64,000 bases of DNA from Streptomyces camponoticapitis. Lineage in GTDB: Bacteria; Actinomycetota; Actinomycetes; Streptomycetales; Streptomycetaceae. The position numbers were made by a program, and so were the translations under genes. Location: contig NZ_BMMV01000002.1 in assembly GCF_014646115.1 (NCBI RefSeq), forward strand, positions 421,585-485,584, in the 5' to 3' direction. This document shows positions 45,687 to 54,096 of the stretch, piece by piece (position 1 is the first letter of the stretch; each line of letters begins with the position of its first letter). Under the pieces are notes generated by a model, which saw only the letters and a program-made list of their open reading frames with translations, was not told the origin of the DNA and searched no databases.

Positions 45687-46481
45687 CTAGTTCCCGGCCC
45701 GGGTCCGGTAGAGATACCGCGACCAGAGGTAGCCGACCAGCCCGATCACCACACACCAGCCGATGGCCAAGAGCACGTCCGAACCAGCCGGTGATCCGGC
45801 CAGCAGACCGCGGAAGGCGTTCATGATCGGCGTGAACGGCTGGTACTCGGCGAACCACCGCAGCCCGGTCGGCATTGAATCGACCGGTACGAACCCGCTG
45901 CCCACGAACGGCAGCATGATGAAGATCATTGGCCAGTTGCTCGCGGCCTCCGGGTTCGGGCTCACCAACCCCAGCGCCACGGTGAACCAGGTCATCGCGA
46001 ACGACAGCAACGCGAGCAGACCGGCCAGTCCCAGCCATTGCGTCGTCGAGGCTGCCGTCTCCAATCCGAGCGGGAATGCCGTACCGAAGACCGTTGTGAG
46101 TGCCAGACCGGTCTGGATCATCGCGCCGAGCACATGGCCGGTAAGCACCGAGACCTTGGCGATGGCCATGGTTCGGAACCGGTCGATGATCCCGCCCGTC
46201 ATGTCGGTGGCGACCGAGACCGCGGTACTGATGGACACGCTTGCCACCGCCATCACCAAGATCCCGGGAGTGATGAACGTCAGGTAGTCGGCGCGGTCCC
46301 CCGCCGGGACTCCGGGCAGACCGGCGCCCATGGTGCCGCCGAAGACGTAGACGAACACCAGCAGGAACAGCAGCGGCAGGCCGATCAGCATCAGCGTCTG
46401 CGACGGGTACCGGGCCATGTGCTTCAGGTTGCGGCGAAGCATGGTCGCCGAGTCGCGGACGGCATACGTCGCGCTGTTCAC
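45687..46481 (-). CDS. ABC-2 type exporter permease (DrrB-like)
   Basis: A 264-residue membrane protein with six hydrophobic segments and the ABC-2 pattern (ARYPSQTLMLIGLPLLFLLVFVYVFGG ... YLTFITPGILVMAVAS ... PFVGSGFVPVDSMPTGLRWFAEYQPFTPIMNAFRGLL). It pairs with the ATPase to export hydrophobic drugs or lipids. GTG 46481 overlaps the upstream stop by four bases (GTGA). Confidence 0.92.
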   Translation of the reverse strand: MNSATYAVRDSATMLRRNLKHMARYPSQTLMLIGLPLLFLLVFVYVFGGTMGAGLPGVPAGDRADYLTFITPGILVMAVASVSISTAVSVATDMTGGIIDRFRTMAIAKVSVLTGHVLGAMIQTGLALTTVFGTAFPLGLETAASTTQWLGLAGLLALLSFAMTWFTVALGLVSPNPEAASNWPMIFIMLPFVGSGFVPVDSMPTGLRWFAEYQPFTPIMNAFRGLLAGSPAGSDVLLAIGWCVVIGLVGYLWSRYLYRTRAGN

Positions 46482-47434
46482 GCCGGCACCTCCGTGAGAA
46501 ACTCGTCGGCGGGGGAGTGGTCGGTGATAGCCAGGAACACGTCATCCAGGTCTGCCGTGTGCACGGCGAGCCCGGTGACCGCGTCGTCGTCGATCCCGGC
46601 CAACAGCCGTCGCAGCGTGGAGAGACTGCCGTCGTGCGGCAGGGTCACGGTGAGTGCCGCGGCGTTCCGGCTCGCCTCGGGGAACCGGCCCGCCAACTCG
46701 GCCAGCCGCTCGCTGTCGGCGGCCTGAAGCTCGATGTGACCGCCGGGGACCAGCCGCTTCAGCTCGGCCCCGGTGCCCTCGGCGACCAGCCGGCCCCCGT
46801 CGAGCACACCGATCCGGTCGGCGAGCTGGTCGGCCTCCTCCAGGTACTGGGTGGTGAGGAAGACGGTGACCCCGTCGGCCACCAACTCCCGCACGATGCC
46901 CCACAGGTCACGGCGGCTGCGTGGGTCGAGGCCGGTGGTCGGCTCGTCGAGAAAGATCAGCCGCGGCCCGCCGGCCAGGGTCATCGCAAGGTCCAGACGC
47001 CGTTTCATACCGCCGGAGTACGTCACAGCGCGCCGATCGGCGGCATCGGCCAGATGAAACCGTTCCAGCAGGCGCCCCACCACACTCTTCGCCTGGCGCC
47101 GGTCCAGGTGACCGAGGTCGGCCATCAGCCTCAGATTCTCCCGCCCGGTCAGTAACTCGTCCACGGCGGAGAACTGCCCGGTCACACCGATCGACGCACG
47201 CACCCGATCGGCCTCACCGCGTATGTCGTACCCGGCGACCTGAGCCTGCCCGGCGTCTGCGGGGAGCAACGTGGACAGGATGCGGACCGTGGTGGTCTTG
47301 CCGGCCCCGTTTGGTCCGAGCAGGGCGTAGACGGTGCCCGCAGGGACGGTCAGGTCGACTCCTGCGACCACCTCGTGGTCGCCGTACGACTTGCGTAGCC
47401 CGGCGACCTCGATCGCACTGGTTCTCGTAGTCAT
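46478..47434 (-). CDS. ABC exporter ATPase (DrrA-like)
   Basis: A 318-residue nucleotide-binding subunit: Walker A GPNGAGKTT, Q-loop in GVTGQFSAVDELLTGRENL, signature YSGGMKRRLDLAMTL, Walker B LIFLDEPTTGLDPRSR, and the DrrA-type C-terminal extension. ATG 47434 (MTTRTSAIEVAGLRKSYG) is the usual start; ATG 47443 is an alternative. First gene of drrA-drrB-merR. It provides energy for export from the cytoplasmic face. Confidence 0.92.
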   Translation of the reverse strand: MTTRTSAIEVAGLRKSYGDHEVVAGVDLTVPAGTVYALLGPNGAGKTTTVRILSTLLPADAGQAQVAGYDIRGEADRVRASIGVTGQFSAVDELLTGRENLRLMADLGHLDRRQAKSVVGRLLERFHLADAADRRAVTYSGGMKRRLDLAMTLAGGPRLIFLDEPTTGLDPRSRRDLWGIVRELVADGVTVFLTTQYLEEADQLADRIGVLDGGRLVAEGTGAELKRLVPGGHIELQAADSERLAELAGRFPEASRNAAALTVTLPHDGSLSTLRRLLAGIDDDAVTGLAVHTADLDDVFLAITDHSPADEFLTEVPA

Positions 47435-47452
47435 GCCCACCATGCTGCGAGG

Positions 47453-47473
47453 TTGCCCCTGCGTCAGGGTCAA
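47453..47473 (-). promoter_or_regulatory. MerR-type operator dyad in front of drrA
   Basis: On the minus strand TTGACCCTG and CAGGGGCAA flank ACG, matching as an inverted repeat in eight of nine positions, and TTGACC doubles as a -35. The downstream -10 (about 20 bases away) is weak, as expected for a promoter needing MerR distortion. It lies 19-39 bases before ATG 47434. Confidence 0.6.
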
Positions 47474-47535
47474 CTGTTGCGGCGGCACGGCGGCATCGCG
47501 GCACGGCCTCGGCCGCCAGGCCGCCGGACGGAGCG

Positions 47536-48960
47536 CTATCCGTCCTCGTGGACCGGGCCGGGGCAAACTGCGGGCAGCCGGAGGGCGAAGTGCGCGCCGC
47601 CTTGGCTCGGGACGGTCCTGAGGGTGCCGCGGTGGACTGTCGTGATGTGGTGGGCGATGGCGAGGCCGAGACCGGCGCCGCCGGTGTCGCGGGTGCGGGC
47701 GTCGTCAAGGCGAGTGAAGCGTTCGAAGATCCGCTGATGGTCCTCGGGTGCGATGCCGGGGCCATCGTCACGGACGTCGACAACGGCTTCACCGTGGAGG
47801 GTCTCGTAGGTCAGGCGGACGGTGATCGTGTTCGTCGCGTGGCGCTCGGCGTTGTCGAGGAGATTGGCGAGGACGCGGGCGAGCAGGGCCTCGTGGCCCT
47901 GCACGGTGACGGGAACGGGACCGGTGTTCGCCTCGATGTCGATACCGCGCGGTGGTCGGCGTCGGACGGTCTCCTCACGCACGAGGTCGGTGAGATCAAT
48001 GGTCCGAGGACGCCAGTGACTGTGCTCGGCGTCGAGGCGGGCGAGGAGGAGCAGGTTCTCGGTCAGCTCCTGTACCCGGATCGTGTCCTCGTGGGCCGCG
48101 TGGACGACTCGGGGCCAGTCGGCGGTATCAGGCCGGCTGAGGGCAAGCTCAAGTTCGGCGCGGAGAGACGCGAGGGGAGTGCGGAGTTCGTGCGAGGCGT
48201 CCGCCGTGAACTGCCGCTGTCGGTGCACAGCCGTCTGCAGCCGCGTCAGCGTGGTGTTCATCGTTGTGGCGAGTCGCGCGACCTCGTTGCCCGCCCGAGG
48301 TACCGGGACGCGTCGGTCGAGATGGTGGGCGCTGAGCTCCGCGAATTCAGCACGGATAGCCTCGACCGGGCGCAGAGCCCGGCCAACCGTGAACCAGGTG
48401 GTGCCTGCTATCAAGGGCGTGAGTACGAGAACTCCGCCGGCCAGGGACCACACGACGGTGTTCAACTGCGCCTGCTCAGGCTGGATCGAGTAGACCAGCA
48501 CAACGTAGCCCGGAAACTTGGGGTAGGCGTTCGGTCGGCGAATGGGTTCGGATGAGGTCAGGGGGCTCAGGGACAACGCCCCCTGGCTGCTGAGGGCTTC
48601 GTACATCACGTCGCGACCGGTGGGTCCGACCCGGAAGTCGGATTCCATGTCGTAGATCTCCCTGCAGAAGCTGACCCGCTGATCGCCCTGGGGCGCAGGT
48701 GAGGTGGAGAGACATCGCGGCACGTGTCTGCCGTTGTGGGTCGCTTGGCTGCCTCTCACCTCCACACGCAGCGTGTGCTCCGTGTCCGAGCTGCGCTGCT
48801 GGGCTGTCTGCAGGATCGAGGCCCGTACCGCGATCGCGATGCCGACGGAGGCCGCGGCGAGGAGCATTACGGCGATCGCCGAGGTAAGCAGGGTCAGTCT
48901 CATGCGGATGGTGGCGGGGTGCAGCCGACGGAGGGCGGATGCCTGACGAGTCCGGTTCAT
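47536..48960 (-). CDS. Sensor histidine kinase, OmpR-family partner
   Basis: A 474-residue membrane kinase. TM1 spans about 21-46, an extracytoplasmic loop of about 120 residues follows (with two cysteines, C83 and C99), TM2 is about 170-192, then a HAMP segment, the H-box FTADASHELRTPL with phospho-accepting H257, N-box NLLDNAERHA, G1 DDGPGIAPEDH and G2 GGAGLGLAI. ATG 48960 overlaps the response-regulator stop (ATGA), so the pair is co-translated. Stimulus unknown; the externally located cysteines may form a disulfide. Confidence 0.93.
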   Translation of the reverse strand: MNRTRQASALRRLHPATIRMRLTLLTSAIAVMLLAAASVGIAIAVRASILQTAQQRSSDTEHTLRVEVRGSQATHNGRHVPRCLSTSPAPQGDQRVSFCREIYDMESDFRVGPTGRDVMYEALSSQGALSLSPLTSSEPIRRPNAYPKFPGYVVLVYSIQPEQAQLNTVVWSLAGGVLVLTPLIAGTTWFTVGRALRPVEAIRAEFAELSAHHLDRRVPVPRAGNEVARLATTMNTTLTRLQTAVHRQRQFTADASHELRTPLASLRAELELALSRPDTADWPRVVHAAHEDTIRVQELTENLLLLARLDAEHSHWRPRTIDLTDLVREETVRRRPPRGIDIEANTGPVPVTVQGHEALLARVLANLLDNAERHATNTITVRLTYETLHGEAVVDVRDDGPGIAPEDHQRIFERFTRLDDARTRDTGGAGLGLAIAHHITTVHRGTLRTVPSQGGAHFALRLPAVCPGPVHEDG

Positions 48961-49646
48961 TGCGGTGAGCCTTTGCCCACGTCCAGGCGGTAACCAGCTC
49001 CACGGACAGTGCGGATCGAGGAGCTCCGCTGGAAGGGTGCGTCGAGTTTGCGACGCAGGGCGCTGATGTAGACCTCGACTATGTTGACATCGCCGTTGAA
49101 ACGGTCGTCCCAGACATGTTCGAGAACCTCGCCCTTCGAGACCGTCTGGCCACCGCGGCTTGCCAGATACTCCAGGACGGCGAACTCGCGGGCGGTCAGC
49201 GCCACCTCGCGGCCACCCCGACGGCATTGCCGGGTGGCCGGGTCTACTTCCAAGTCCCCGAGCCGTATGACCGTGGGCCGCGGGGGGCTCCCACGCCGGA
49301 CAAGGGCGCGTATCCGGGCGGCCAACGCGACGAAGGAGAACGGTTTTGTCACGTAGTCGTCCGCGCCGATGTCCAACCCCTCGGCCTGGTCGTACTCACC
49401 GTCCTTGGCGGTGAGCATGAGTACGGGAGTCCACACCCCCTCCTCGCGCAGTCGTGCGCAGATCCGGAAGCCGTTCATCCCGGGCAGCATCACATCCAGA
49501 ATGATCGCGTCGTACTCGTTCTCCAACGCGAGTTCCAGGCCGCTCTGTCCCTCGTGCGTGATGTCAACGGCGTATCCCTCCCCGATCAGCCCCCGACGTA
49601 ACAGGTCGGCGAGCCGCCGGTCGTCCTCCACCACGAGAATCCGCAT
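48957..49646 (-). CDS. Response regulator, OmpR/PhoB family
   Basis: A 229-residue regulator. Receiver domain: acidic pocket E7-D8-D9, phospho-acceptor D51 (IILDVMLPG), T79 and K101 (YVTKPFS). The C-terminal winged helix ends with VYISALRRKLD and IRTVRGAGYRLD. It works with the downstream kinase. Repeats TTCAGGTT 40-60 bases before its ATG probably bind the regulator itself. Confidence 0.94.
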   Translation of the reverse strand: MRILVVEDDRRLADLLRRGLIGEGYAVDITHEGQSGLELALENEYDAIILDVMLPGMNGFRICARLREEGVWTPVLMLTAKDGEYDQAEGLDIGADDYVTKPFSFVALAARIRALVRRGSPPRPTVIRLGDLEVDPATRQCRRGGREVALTAREFAVLEYLASRGGQTVSKGEVLEHVWDDRFNGDVNIVEVYISALRRKLDAPFQRSSSIRTVRGAGYRLDVGKGSPQ

Positions 49647-49674
49647 GCCCTCAGCATGACTCCCCGTGGCCGGA

Positions 49675-49705
49675 AACCTGAAGAGCCTTCAGGTTGTTTC
49701 AGGTT
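49675..49705. promoter_or_regulatory. Repeats TTCAGGTT upstream of the response regulator
   Basis: TTCAGGTT occurs at 49688-49695 and 49698-49705, ten bases apart, and in inverted orientation (AACCTGAA) at 49675-49682. Direct repeats with a helical-turn spacing are what OmpR-family dimers bind. They lie 29-59 bases before the response-regulator ATG. Confidence 0.6.
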
Positions 49706-50106
49706 CCCCACAGCAGCGCCGTGCCACAGTCTCCTCACGGCCGGGCCCGGTCATCGCAACCCTGGTGTCACAACGACATCGACCTGGACCACTGAGGAGA
49801 ACACTCGGACGACGAAGTTCACGGCCCGTACGAGCTCCAGGAAGAGGCCGGCCCTCGGGCCGGCCGCCGCCTCAGCGATCGGACTCAGCACCTGGGGGGC
49901 GCGGCACGTCGGGGGCTGTCTCGACAACGAAGTTCTCGTTGACCTCAAGTGCGCCAAATATAGCCGTCCTTGATGAGGGCCACCTCGGACCGATCTTCTC
50001 CGCGGGACTCAGCTGAGGGATTCCGCGTCTCAACCCGCCGTCGACGAAGGCTGTGGAAAGTGAGAGTTGATCCGACCGCAGCCATTTCAACGCTGGAGGA
50101 AAGCAA
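49706..50106. other. Gene-free stretch with a GC hairpin
   Basis: Between the two-component system and a rightward secreted-protein gene there is no clear gene. GAGGAGAACACT near 49794-49805 looks like a ribosome binding site but no start codon follows; the frame behind it (TKFTARTSSRKRPALGPAAA) resembles a lost signal-peptide start, so a decayed gene is possible. At 49846-49865 a perfect 9-bp stem (GGCCGGCCC / GGGCCGGCC) with a two-base loop occurs. Confidence 0.4.
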
Positions 50107-50481
50107 ATGAAACGAACCGCTCTCGGGGTCGCGACCGCGGCCCTCTTCGCTGCCTCGCTGATGACTGCCCCAACAGCCTCTGCCTACAGCTACAACGGGT
50201 GCCAGTATCCGCGCGTCTGCTTCTATCTCACTGCCGCCAACTGGAACAACGCTGCTCCGACAGCCGCATACCAGGACATCACCAGCGGGTACCAGGATCT
50301 CGGAGACCGAAGCCGCGGGGCCAAATACGTGCGGAACACCCGCGAAGACGACCGGGCAAGTCTGCGTTACGTGGACGTCAACGGTACTGCCAGATACGAC
50401 TGTCTGCCGCCCAACTCGACAAGGTCCTACACGAACGACATCGTCATCGAGATCAGAATCGAGGACCGTTCCAGTTGTTGA
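50107..50481 (+). CDS. Small secreted protein (peptidase inhibitor I36-like)
   Basis: A 124-residue exported protein. Signal peptide MKRTALGVATAALFAASLMTAPTASA, cleavage before YSYNG. The mature protein has four cysteines (NGCQ, RVCFY, YDCLP, RSSC) and GYQDLGDRSRGAKYVRNTREDDRASLRYV, a beta-rich pattern like the actinomycete I36 inhibitor/beta-gamma-crystallin group. GGAGG precedes ATG 50107. Extracellular role unknown. Confidence 0.78.
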   Translation: MKRTALGVATAALFAASLMTAPTASAYSYNGCQYPRVCFYLTAANWNNAAPTAAYQDITSGYQDLGDRSRGAKYVRNTREDDRASLRYVDVNGTARYDCLPPNSTRSYTNDIVIEIRIEDRSSC

Positions 50482-50574
50482 GCCGCGTTGTACGCACGGG
50501 TCGGTGTCGCGACCGCCGGGGAATGTCTCCGTCGGATCGGACTTTCCCTGAGATGCACGGGGAATCATAGCGAG

Positions 50575-51090
50575 GTGCCCCAATCCAGAGTCCCACCCCT
50601 CGCAGTCGATGATCGCGGCAACGACTTGGCCTCCTTCGCACGCGGGACCGAAGGCGCGCCACCGCTCGACGCGCCGCTGCCGGCGGCGTTGGTCGGCATC
50701 TGGCGGGCCGACCGTGTCCTCATGGTCTTCGATCGATTCCGCCAGGGCTGGGAACTGCCCGGTGGCCGCATAGAGGAAGACGAATCCCCTCGTCAGGCAG
50801 CCGCGCGTGAGTTGCTGGAGGAGAGCGGTCAGGTACCCGACGGACCGTTACGGTTCGTCGGCTACGCGGGCTTCGTACTCGCTCCCGACCGGCGAGCGGA
50901 GTACGCGGCGTTGTTCGCGGGTCGTACCACCGATATTCGGGACTTCCGGGCCACCGACGAGATCGCGGCCATCCGCTGGTGGAACCTCCGGGAAGTCCTC
51001 CCGGGAGGCGTTCAACCCCTGGACGCCTACCTCGCCCGGCTCACGCGCGAGTCGGGCTCCGGCCTCTCCCACGGTTTACGGCGAGGTTAG
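50575..51090 (+). CDS. Nudix hydrolase
   Basis: A 171-residue protein containing a complete Nudix box: GGRIEEDESPRQAAARELLEESGQ (GX5EX7REUXEEXGU) at about residues 64-87. It hydrolyses nucleoside-diphosphate-linked compounds. No ribosome binding site is visible; GTG 50575 is selected as the first start before conserved-looking sequence, but GTG or ATG codons further upstream in the frame cannot be excluded. Confidence 0.85.
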   Translation: MPQSRVPPLAVDDRGNDLASFARGTEGAPPLDAPLPAALVGIWRADRVLMVFDRFRQGWELPGGRIEEDESPRQAAARELLEESGQVPDGPLRFVGYAGFVLAPDRRAEYAALFAGRTTDIRDFRATDEIAAIRWWNLREVLPGGVQPLDAYLARLTRESGSGLSHGLRRG

Positions 51091-51132
51091 AACTGCAAGC
51101 CGAGTAGTTGTCGACGAGCGCGAGCGGGGGCT

Positions 51133-51575
51133 TCACCGTGAGGAGCGAAGCCGACGCACCGTGGCGAGGATTCCTGTGGCGAAGGCCGATATCAGGACCG
51201 TGAGGCCTGTGAAGATCACTGGATTCACCCAGCCCGGGGCGAGTTCGGTTCCCACGCCGTCTGACGTGACGCACTGAGCACTGACCGGCAATGTCCATCG
51301 CGTCACCACATGATCGCCCGGTGCCCCCTGCGACGCGCACATCTGATCCGGGTCCAGGATGTAGAACCCCGACATCACACCGGTCGCGTACGCGCCGTAC
51401 GCCGCCGCACCGGCCAGGAGCGCACCAGAGCGCAGGTGGTGACAGTGGGCAGACGTCCGACCATGACCGGTTGCTGCTTCCAGACCCGTCGGGCGAGAGT
51501 GGCGGCTGCGCCCACGACCAAGCAGGGTGCCAGCAACGGCGCGAGGACCAGGGCGAAGAACAGAAGATCATCCAT
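51133..51575 (-). pseudogene. Membrane protein of unknown function, frameshifted
   Basis: From ATG 51575 the frame reads MDDLLFFALVLAPLLAPCLVVGAAATLARRVWK, then near 51435 the sense passes to another frame (LRSGALLAGAAAYGAYATGVMSGFYILDPDQMCAS...GWVNPVIFTGLTVLISAFATGILATVRRLRSSR). Adding one C at the CCACC site restores a single protein of about 147 residues with three membrane helices and two extracytoplasmic cysteines. The second part alone has an internal ATG at 51378. A sequencing error is possible. Confidence 0.6.
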
Positions 51576-51798
51576 GCCCGCCCAGACATCAAGCCGGACA
51601 GGACTGGTTCCATCGATCCGCCTGAACCGGGCTTGCCGGGGACACCCCTCGCGACAACGACTGTGCTCGCAGGAGCGGGCGGAGCGTGGGCGCCCCGCTG
51701 GGTCCGTGCCGTGGCGGCAACGACGCTTGCCGAAGGCAAGGTGGTGCGCCGTTCTGGGAGGAACCGGCGCCCGAGCCTGAACCCGGTGACGACAACTA

Positions 51799-52000
51799 GG
51801 GCGTGTATCGAAAGTGGATCTTGGGTTGTAAATGATCACGGTTCGTGGGTCGGAGAGATCTCACGGACGAGCAGTGGGCGGCGCTGGAACCGTTTTTGCC
51901 GAAGGGAGCCAAGGCGGGGCGACCGCCCGTCTGGCCTCGGTGGCAGTTGATCGACGGCATACGGTTCCGGGTCCGCACCGGTGTTCGCCGAGCCCCGTGA
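51799..52000 (+). mobile_element. IS5-family element remnant, left end and transposase N-terminus
   Basis: The element end GGGCGTGTATCGAAAGTGG (51799-51817) is followed, from GTG 51845, by VGRRDLTDEQWAALEPFLPK and PVWPRWQLIDGIRFRVRTGV, the N-terminal DUF4096-type region of IS5 transposases. Similarity stops at about 51985 and the frame terminates at 52000, so the DDE catalytic domain is absent. It is inserted at CTAG and abuts an IS256 remnant. Confidence 0.85.
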
Positions 52001-52348
52001 TCATGCGCAACGGCCGCCACCAGCCGCGGACCGTGGCCACTGCGGCCGGCCTGTCGGCCTCAACTGTGGCCCGGACTGCCGGCGTTCTACGACTTCCCCG
52101 CCGAGCACTGGATCCACCTGCGGACCACCAACCCAATCCAAGCCACCCTTTCCACCGTCAAGCTCCGCACCAAGGTCACCCGCGGTGCCGGCAGCCCGGC
52201 CGCCGCCCTGGCCATGGTGTTCAAGCTGGTCGAGTCCGCCCAGGACCGATGGCGGGCGATCACCGGTGCCCACCTGGTGGCACTCGTCCGCGCGGGAGCC
52301 CGATCCGAGAACGGTGTCCTGGTCGAGCGCCTGGAGCAGGCTGCGTGA
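51996..52348 (+). mobile_element. IS256-family transposase remnant with internal deletion
   Basis: MRNGRHQPRTVATAAG (near 52002-52050) matches the N-terminal region of IS256/Mutator transposases. After about 52070 a different frame gives LPAFYDFPAEHWIHLRTTNP, then TVKLRTKVTRGAGSPAAALAMVFKLVESAQDRWRAI, the C-terminal region, ending at TGA 52348. The central DDE part is missing, so this is a dead element joined directly to the IS5 fragment. Confidence 0.82.
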
Positions 52349-52400
52349 CCACGCGAGAAACAGGTGCACAGATCCGGCTCAGCGGTGCGACACTGCCCCC

Positions 52401-52955
52401 ATGACCAGGCCGGAGCTCTCCGAACTCGACTATCTGCGGGAGATCGAACGGCTCGCCAAGGCAGTTGTCTCCGCGGCCGCCGGTGAGCAGTGGTACGCCG
52501 GCGACACCGAAGGCGAGGGGCCGCTCCAACGGAGTGTCATCGCTCTGGAACGGGCGCTGCTGCACTACCACTTCCCCCTGGACGGGTGCCTGGAGGAGGA
52601 GGCAGGGCGCCTACAGGTCCCTCTCGCCGCCGTGGCCCTCATCCGTCCCGAGGCCATGCCCGTCGGCACCGACGAGACCTACCCGCATGCCTGTGTCCGG
52701 CTGGGAGTGGAAGCACGCCCCGAAGGGTGGGCGTTGTGGGAGACCTGGGTCGACGGCAACGCGAAGGTCACCATGGTCGTCTCTGCCGTGGACACCACCG
52801 AGGGCTTGCTCACCAACTGGGCCAAGGGCAGAGACCTGCTCCCGGTCATGCCGCTGCCCTCCCAGGTCGCCCAGGTCCACGCCGGCTGGACCGGCTGGGG
52901 ATCGATTTTCTCCCCCTACGGCAAGAGGAAGCTCGGCCTCAACGGGCAGCCGTGA
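52401..52955 (+). CDS. Hypothetical protein, 184 residues
   Basis: A soluble protein with helical N-terminus (ELDYLREIERLAKAVVSAAAGEQWY) and a beta-rich remainder (YPHACVRLGVEARPEGWALWETWVDGNAKVTMVV). No domain was recognised and there are no signal peptide or membrane helices. Base composition and codon use match the neighbours, so it is likely real. GACACT ends six bases before ATG 52401 and TGCACA lies 18 bases further up, suggesting a leaderless mRNA. It begins just after the IS remnants. Confidence 0.65.
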   Translation: MTRPELSELDYLREIERLAKAVVSAAAGEQWYAGDTEGEGPLQRSVIALERALLHYHFPLDGCLEEEAGRLQVPLAAVALIRPEAMPVGTDETYPHACVRLGVEARPEGWALWETWVDGNAKVTMVVSAVDTTEGLLTNWAKGRDLLPVMPLPSQVAQVHAGWTGWGSIFSPYGKRKLGLNGQP

Positions 52956-53345
52956 TCCACAGGTATTGACTATTGCTCCTCGCACACAGGTGCACTGTCG
53001 ACGGGCACAAGCACGACCTCGCGGAGAACGGAGCTCCCACCGGCACGGGGAGGTCCCTACGGAACTGACCCTCAACAGAAGGAAAGGGTCGTCGTGCCCG
53101 TGCAGGGGGCGGGCCGGCAGTCGTACATACGTACACGTTCCCCTGGCGGCGGGCCCCCTGGGCGTAGGTCATCGACGAGCAGTCGAAGCTGTTCAAATCG
53201 TTGATCCCGCAAGGCAGTGCGCCTGATGGCAACGCTTTCCGTGGCACCGCGGCACCTCCGTGTCGAACCGGGTACAACCATCGGCGCCGTTCGGGGGTCT
53301 TCCAAGTACGAGCAAACAGCTCGTGTAGTCACAAGGGGGAAAATG
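52956..53345. other. Gene-free stretch of about 390 bases
   Basis: No coding sequence is supported. It contains GTACATACGTAC-like palindromic sequence near 53125 and a short hairpin GAGC-AAACA-GCTC near 53311, in front of the SapA-like gene; these may be regulatory. Confidence 0.4.
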
Positions 53346-53795
53346 ATGGGAATTAAGCGTAATGCCGCTGCCGCAGGAGCGTTGACCGCACTGGTGGTGG
53401 GCGCCACGGCCACATTCGGCGCCACCGCGCACGCCGCGCCCAACGTCACGCCGCAGGGCGTCTGCGGCAGCGGTTACAAGACCGTGAACTCGGCTCCTAT
53501 CGGTTCGCACGGCACGGTCTACCTCACGTACAACTCCTCGAACGGCAAGAACTGCGTCGCGACCATCCGCAGCAACCCGGGCTCCGCCAAGCAGATGTCG
53601 GCGTACATCCACGTGCCCGACACCGGCGAGTGGGCCGACGACTTCGGGAGCTACACCTCGTACGCGGGTCCGATCCGTGTCTACGGCAAGGGCCACTGCG
53701 TGAGCTGGGGTGGCAACATCGCCAACGTGTACGTCTCGGTGGAGAACTCCAACTGCGCGGCTCTCAAGGAGCACCGAGTCACCACCGTCCGCTGA
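53346..53795 (+). CDS. Secreted SapA-like (spore-associated) protein
   Basis: A 149-residue exported protein. Signal peptide with core AGALTALVVGATATFGATAHA, mature start APNVTPQGVCGSGYKTVNSA. The body has a Y-x-T-YNSSNGKNCVATI segment and four cysteines (GVCGSG, KNCV, GHCVSWGG, SNCA) as in streptomycete spore-associated protein A. Probably disulfide-bonded and released or attached to the spore surface. ATG 53346 is chosen over 53343 by its distance from the GGGGGA ribosome binding site. Confidence 0.82.
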   Translation: MGIKRNAAAAGALTALVVGATATFGATAHAAPNVTPQGVCGSGYKTVNSAPIGSHGTVYLTYNSSNGKNCVATIRSNPGSAKQMSAYIHVPDTGEWADDFGSYTSYAGPIRVYGKGHCVSWGGNIANVYVSVENSNCAALKEHRVTTVR

Positions 53796-54096
53796 CCCAG
53801 GCTCAGCGCCCCGAAACAACGAGTTTCCGCGCCGCCCCGTGGGTTCGGCCTTTTGGACCTCACCGCAGACATCTTGGGGAAGGCGTCCGCGCGTCGCGGG
53901 GAGGCGCGGAGACTCGCGGCAGTTCGGCCGGTCCGAGTGAAGACCCGGGCCGGCCGAACTGCCCCGACACGACAGACGACTACCCCCCCGGGTCCCACGG
54001 CCTTCCCATCCGGGGCCCCGCGTTCTCCGCGTATACCGGCTGCCGGGAGCTGGACTGGGCGACTGTCCGGAGTAGCCTGCATCCGCCGTCCCGTCT
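53796..54096. other. Convergent intergenic stretch
   Basis: About 300 bases between two convergent genes. It contains no protein-like frame, only the long inverted repeat reported at 53918-53963. Confidence 0.5.
53918..53963. terminator. Long inverted repeat, likely bidirectional terminator
   Basis: GGCAGTTCGGCCGG (53918-53931) and CCGGCCGAACTGCC (53950-53963) form a perfect 14-bp stem with an 18-base loop between the SapA-like gene and the convergent gene at 54097. Confidence 0.75.

Noticed and set aside
47548..48555. Plus-strand frame opposite the histidine kinase
   Set aside because: The minus frame has all kinase boxes; this one has no recognisable domain.
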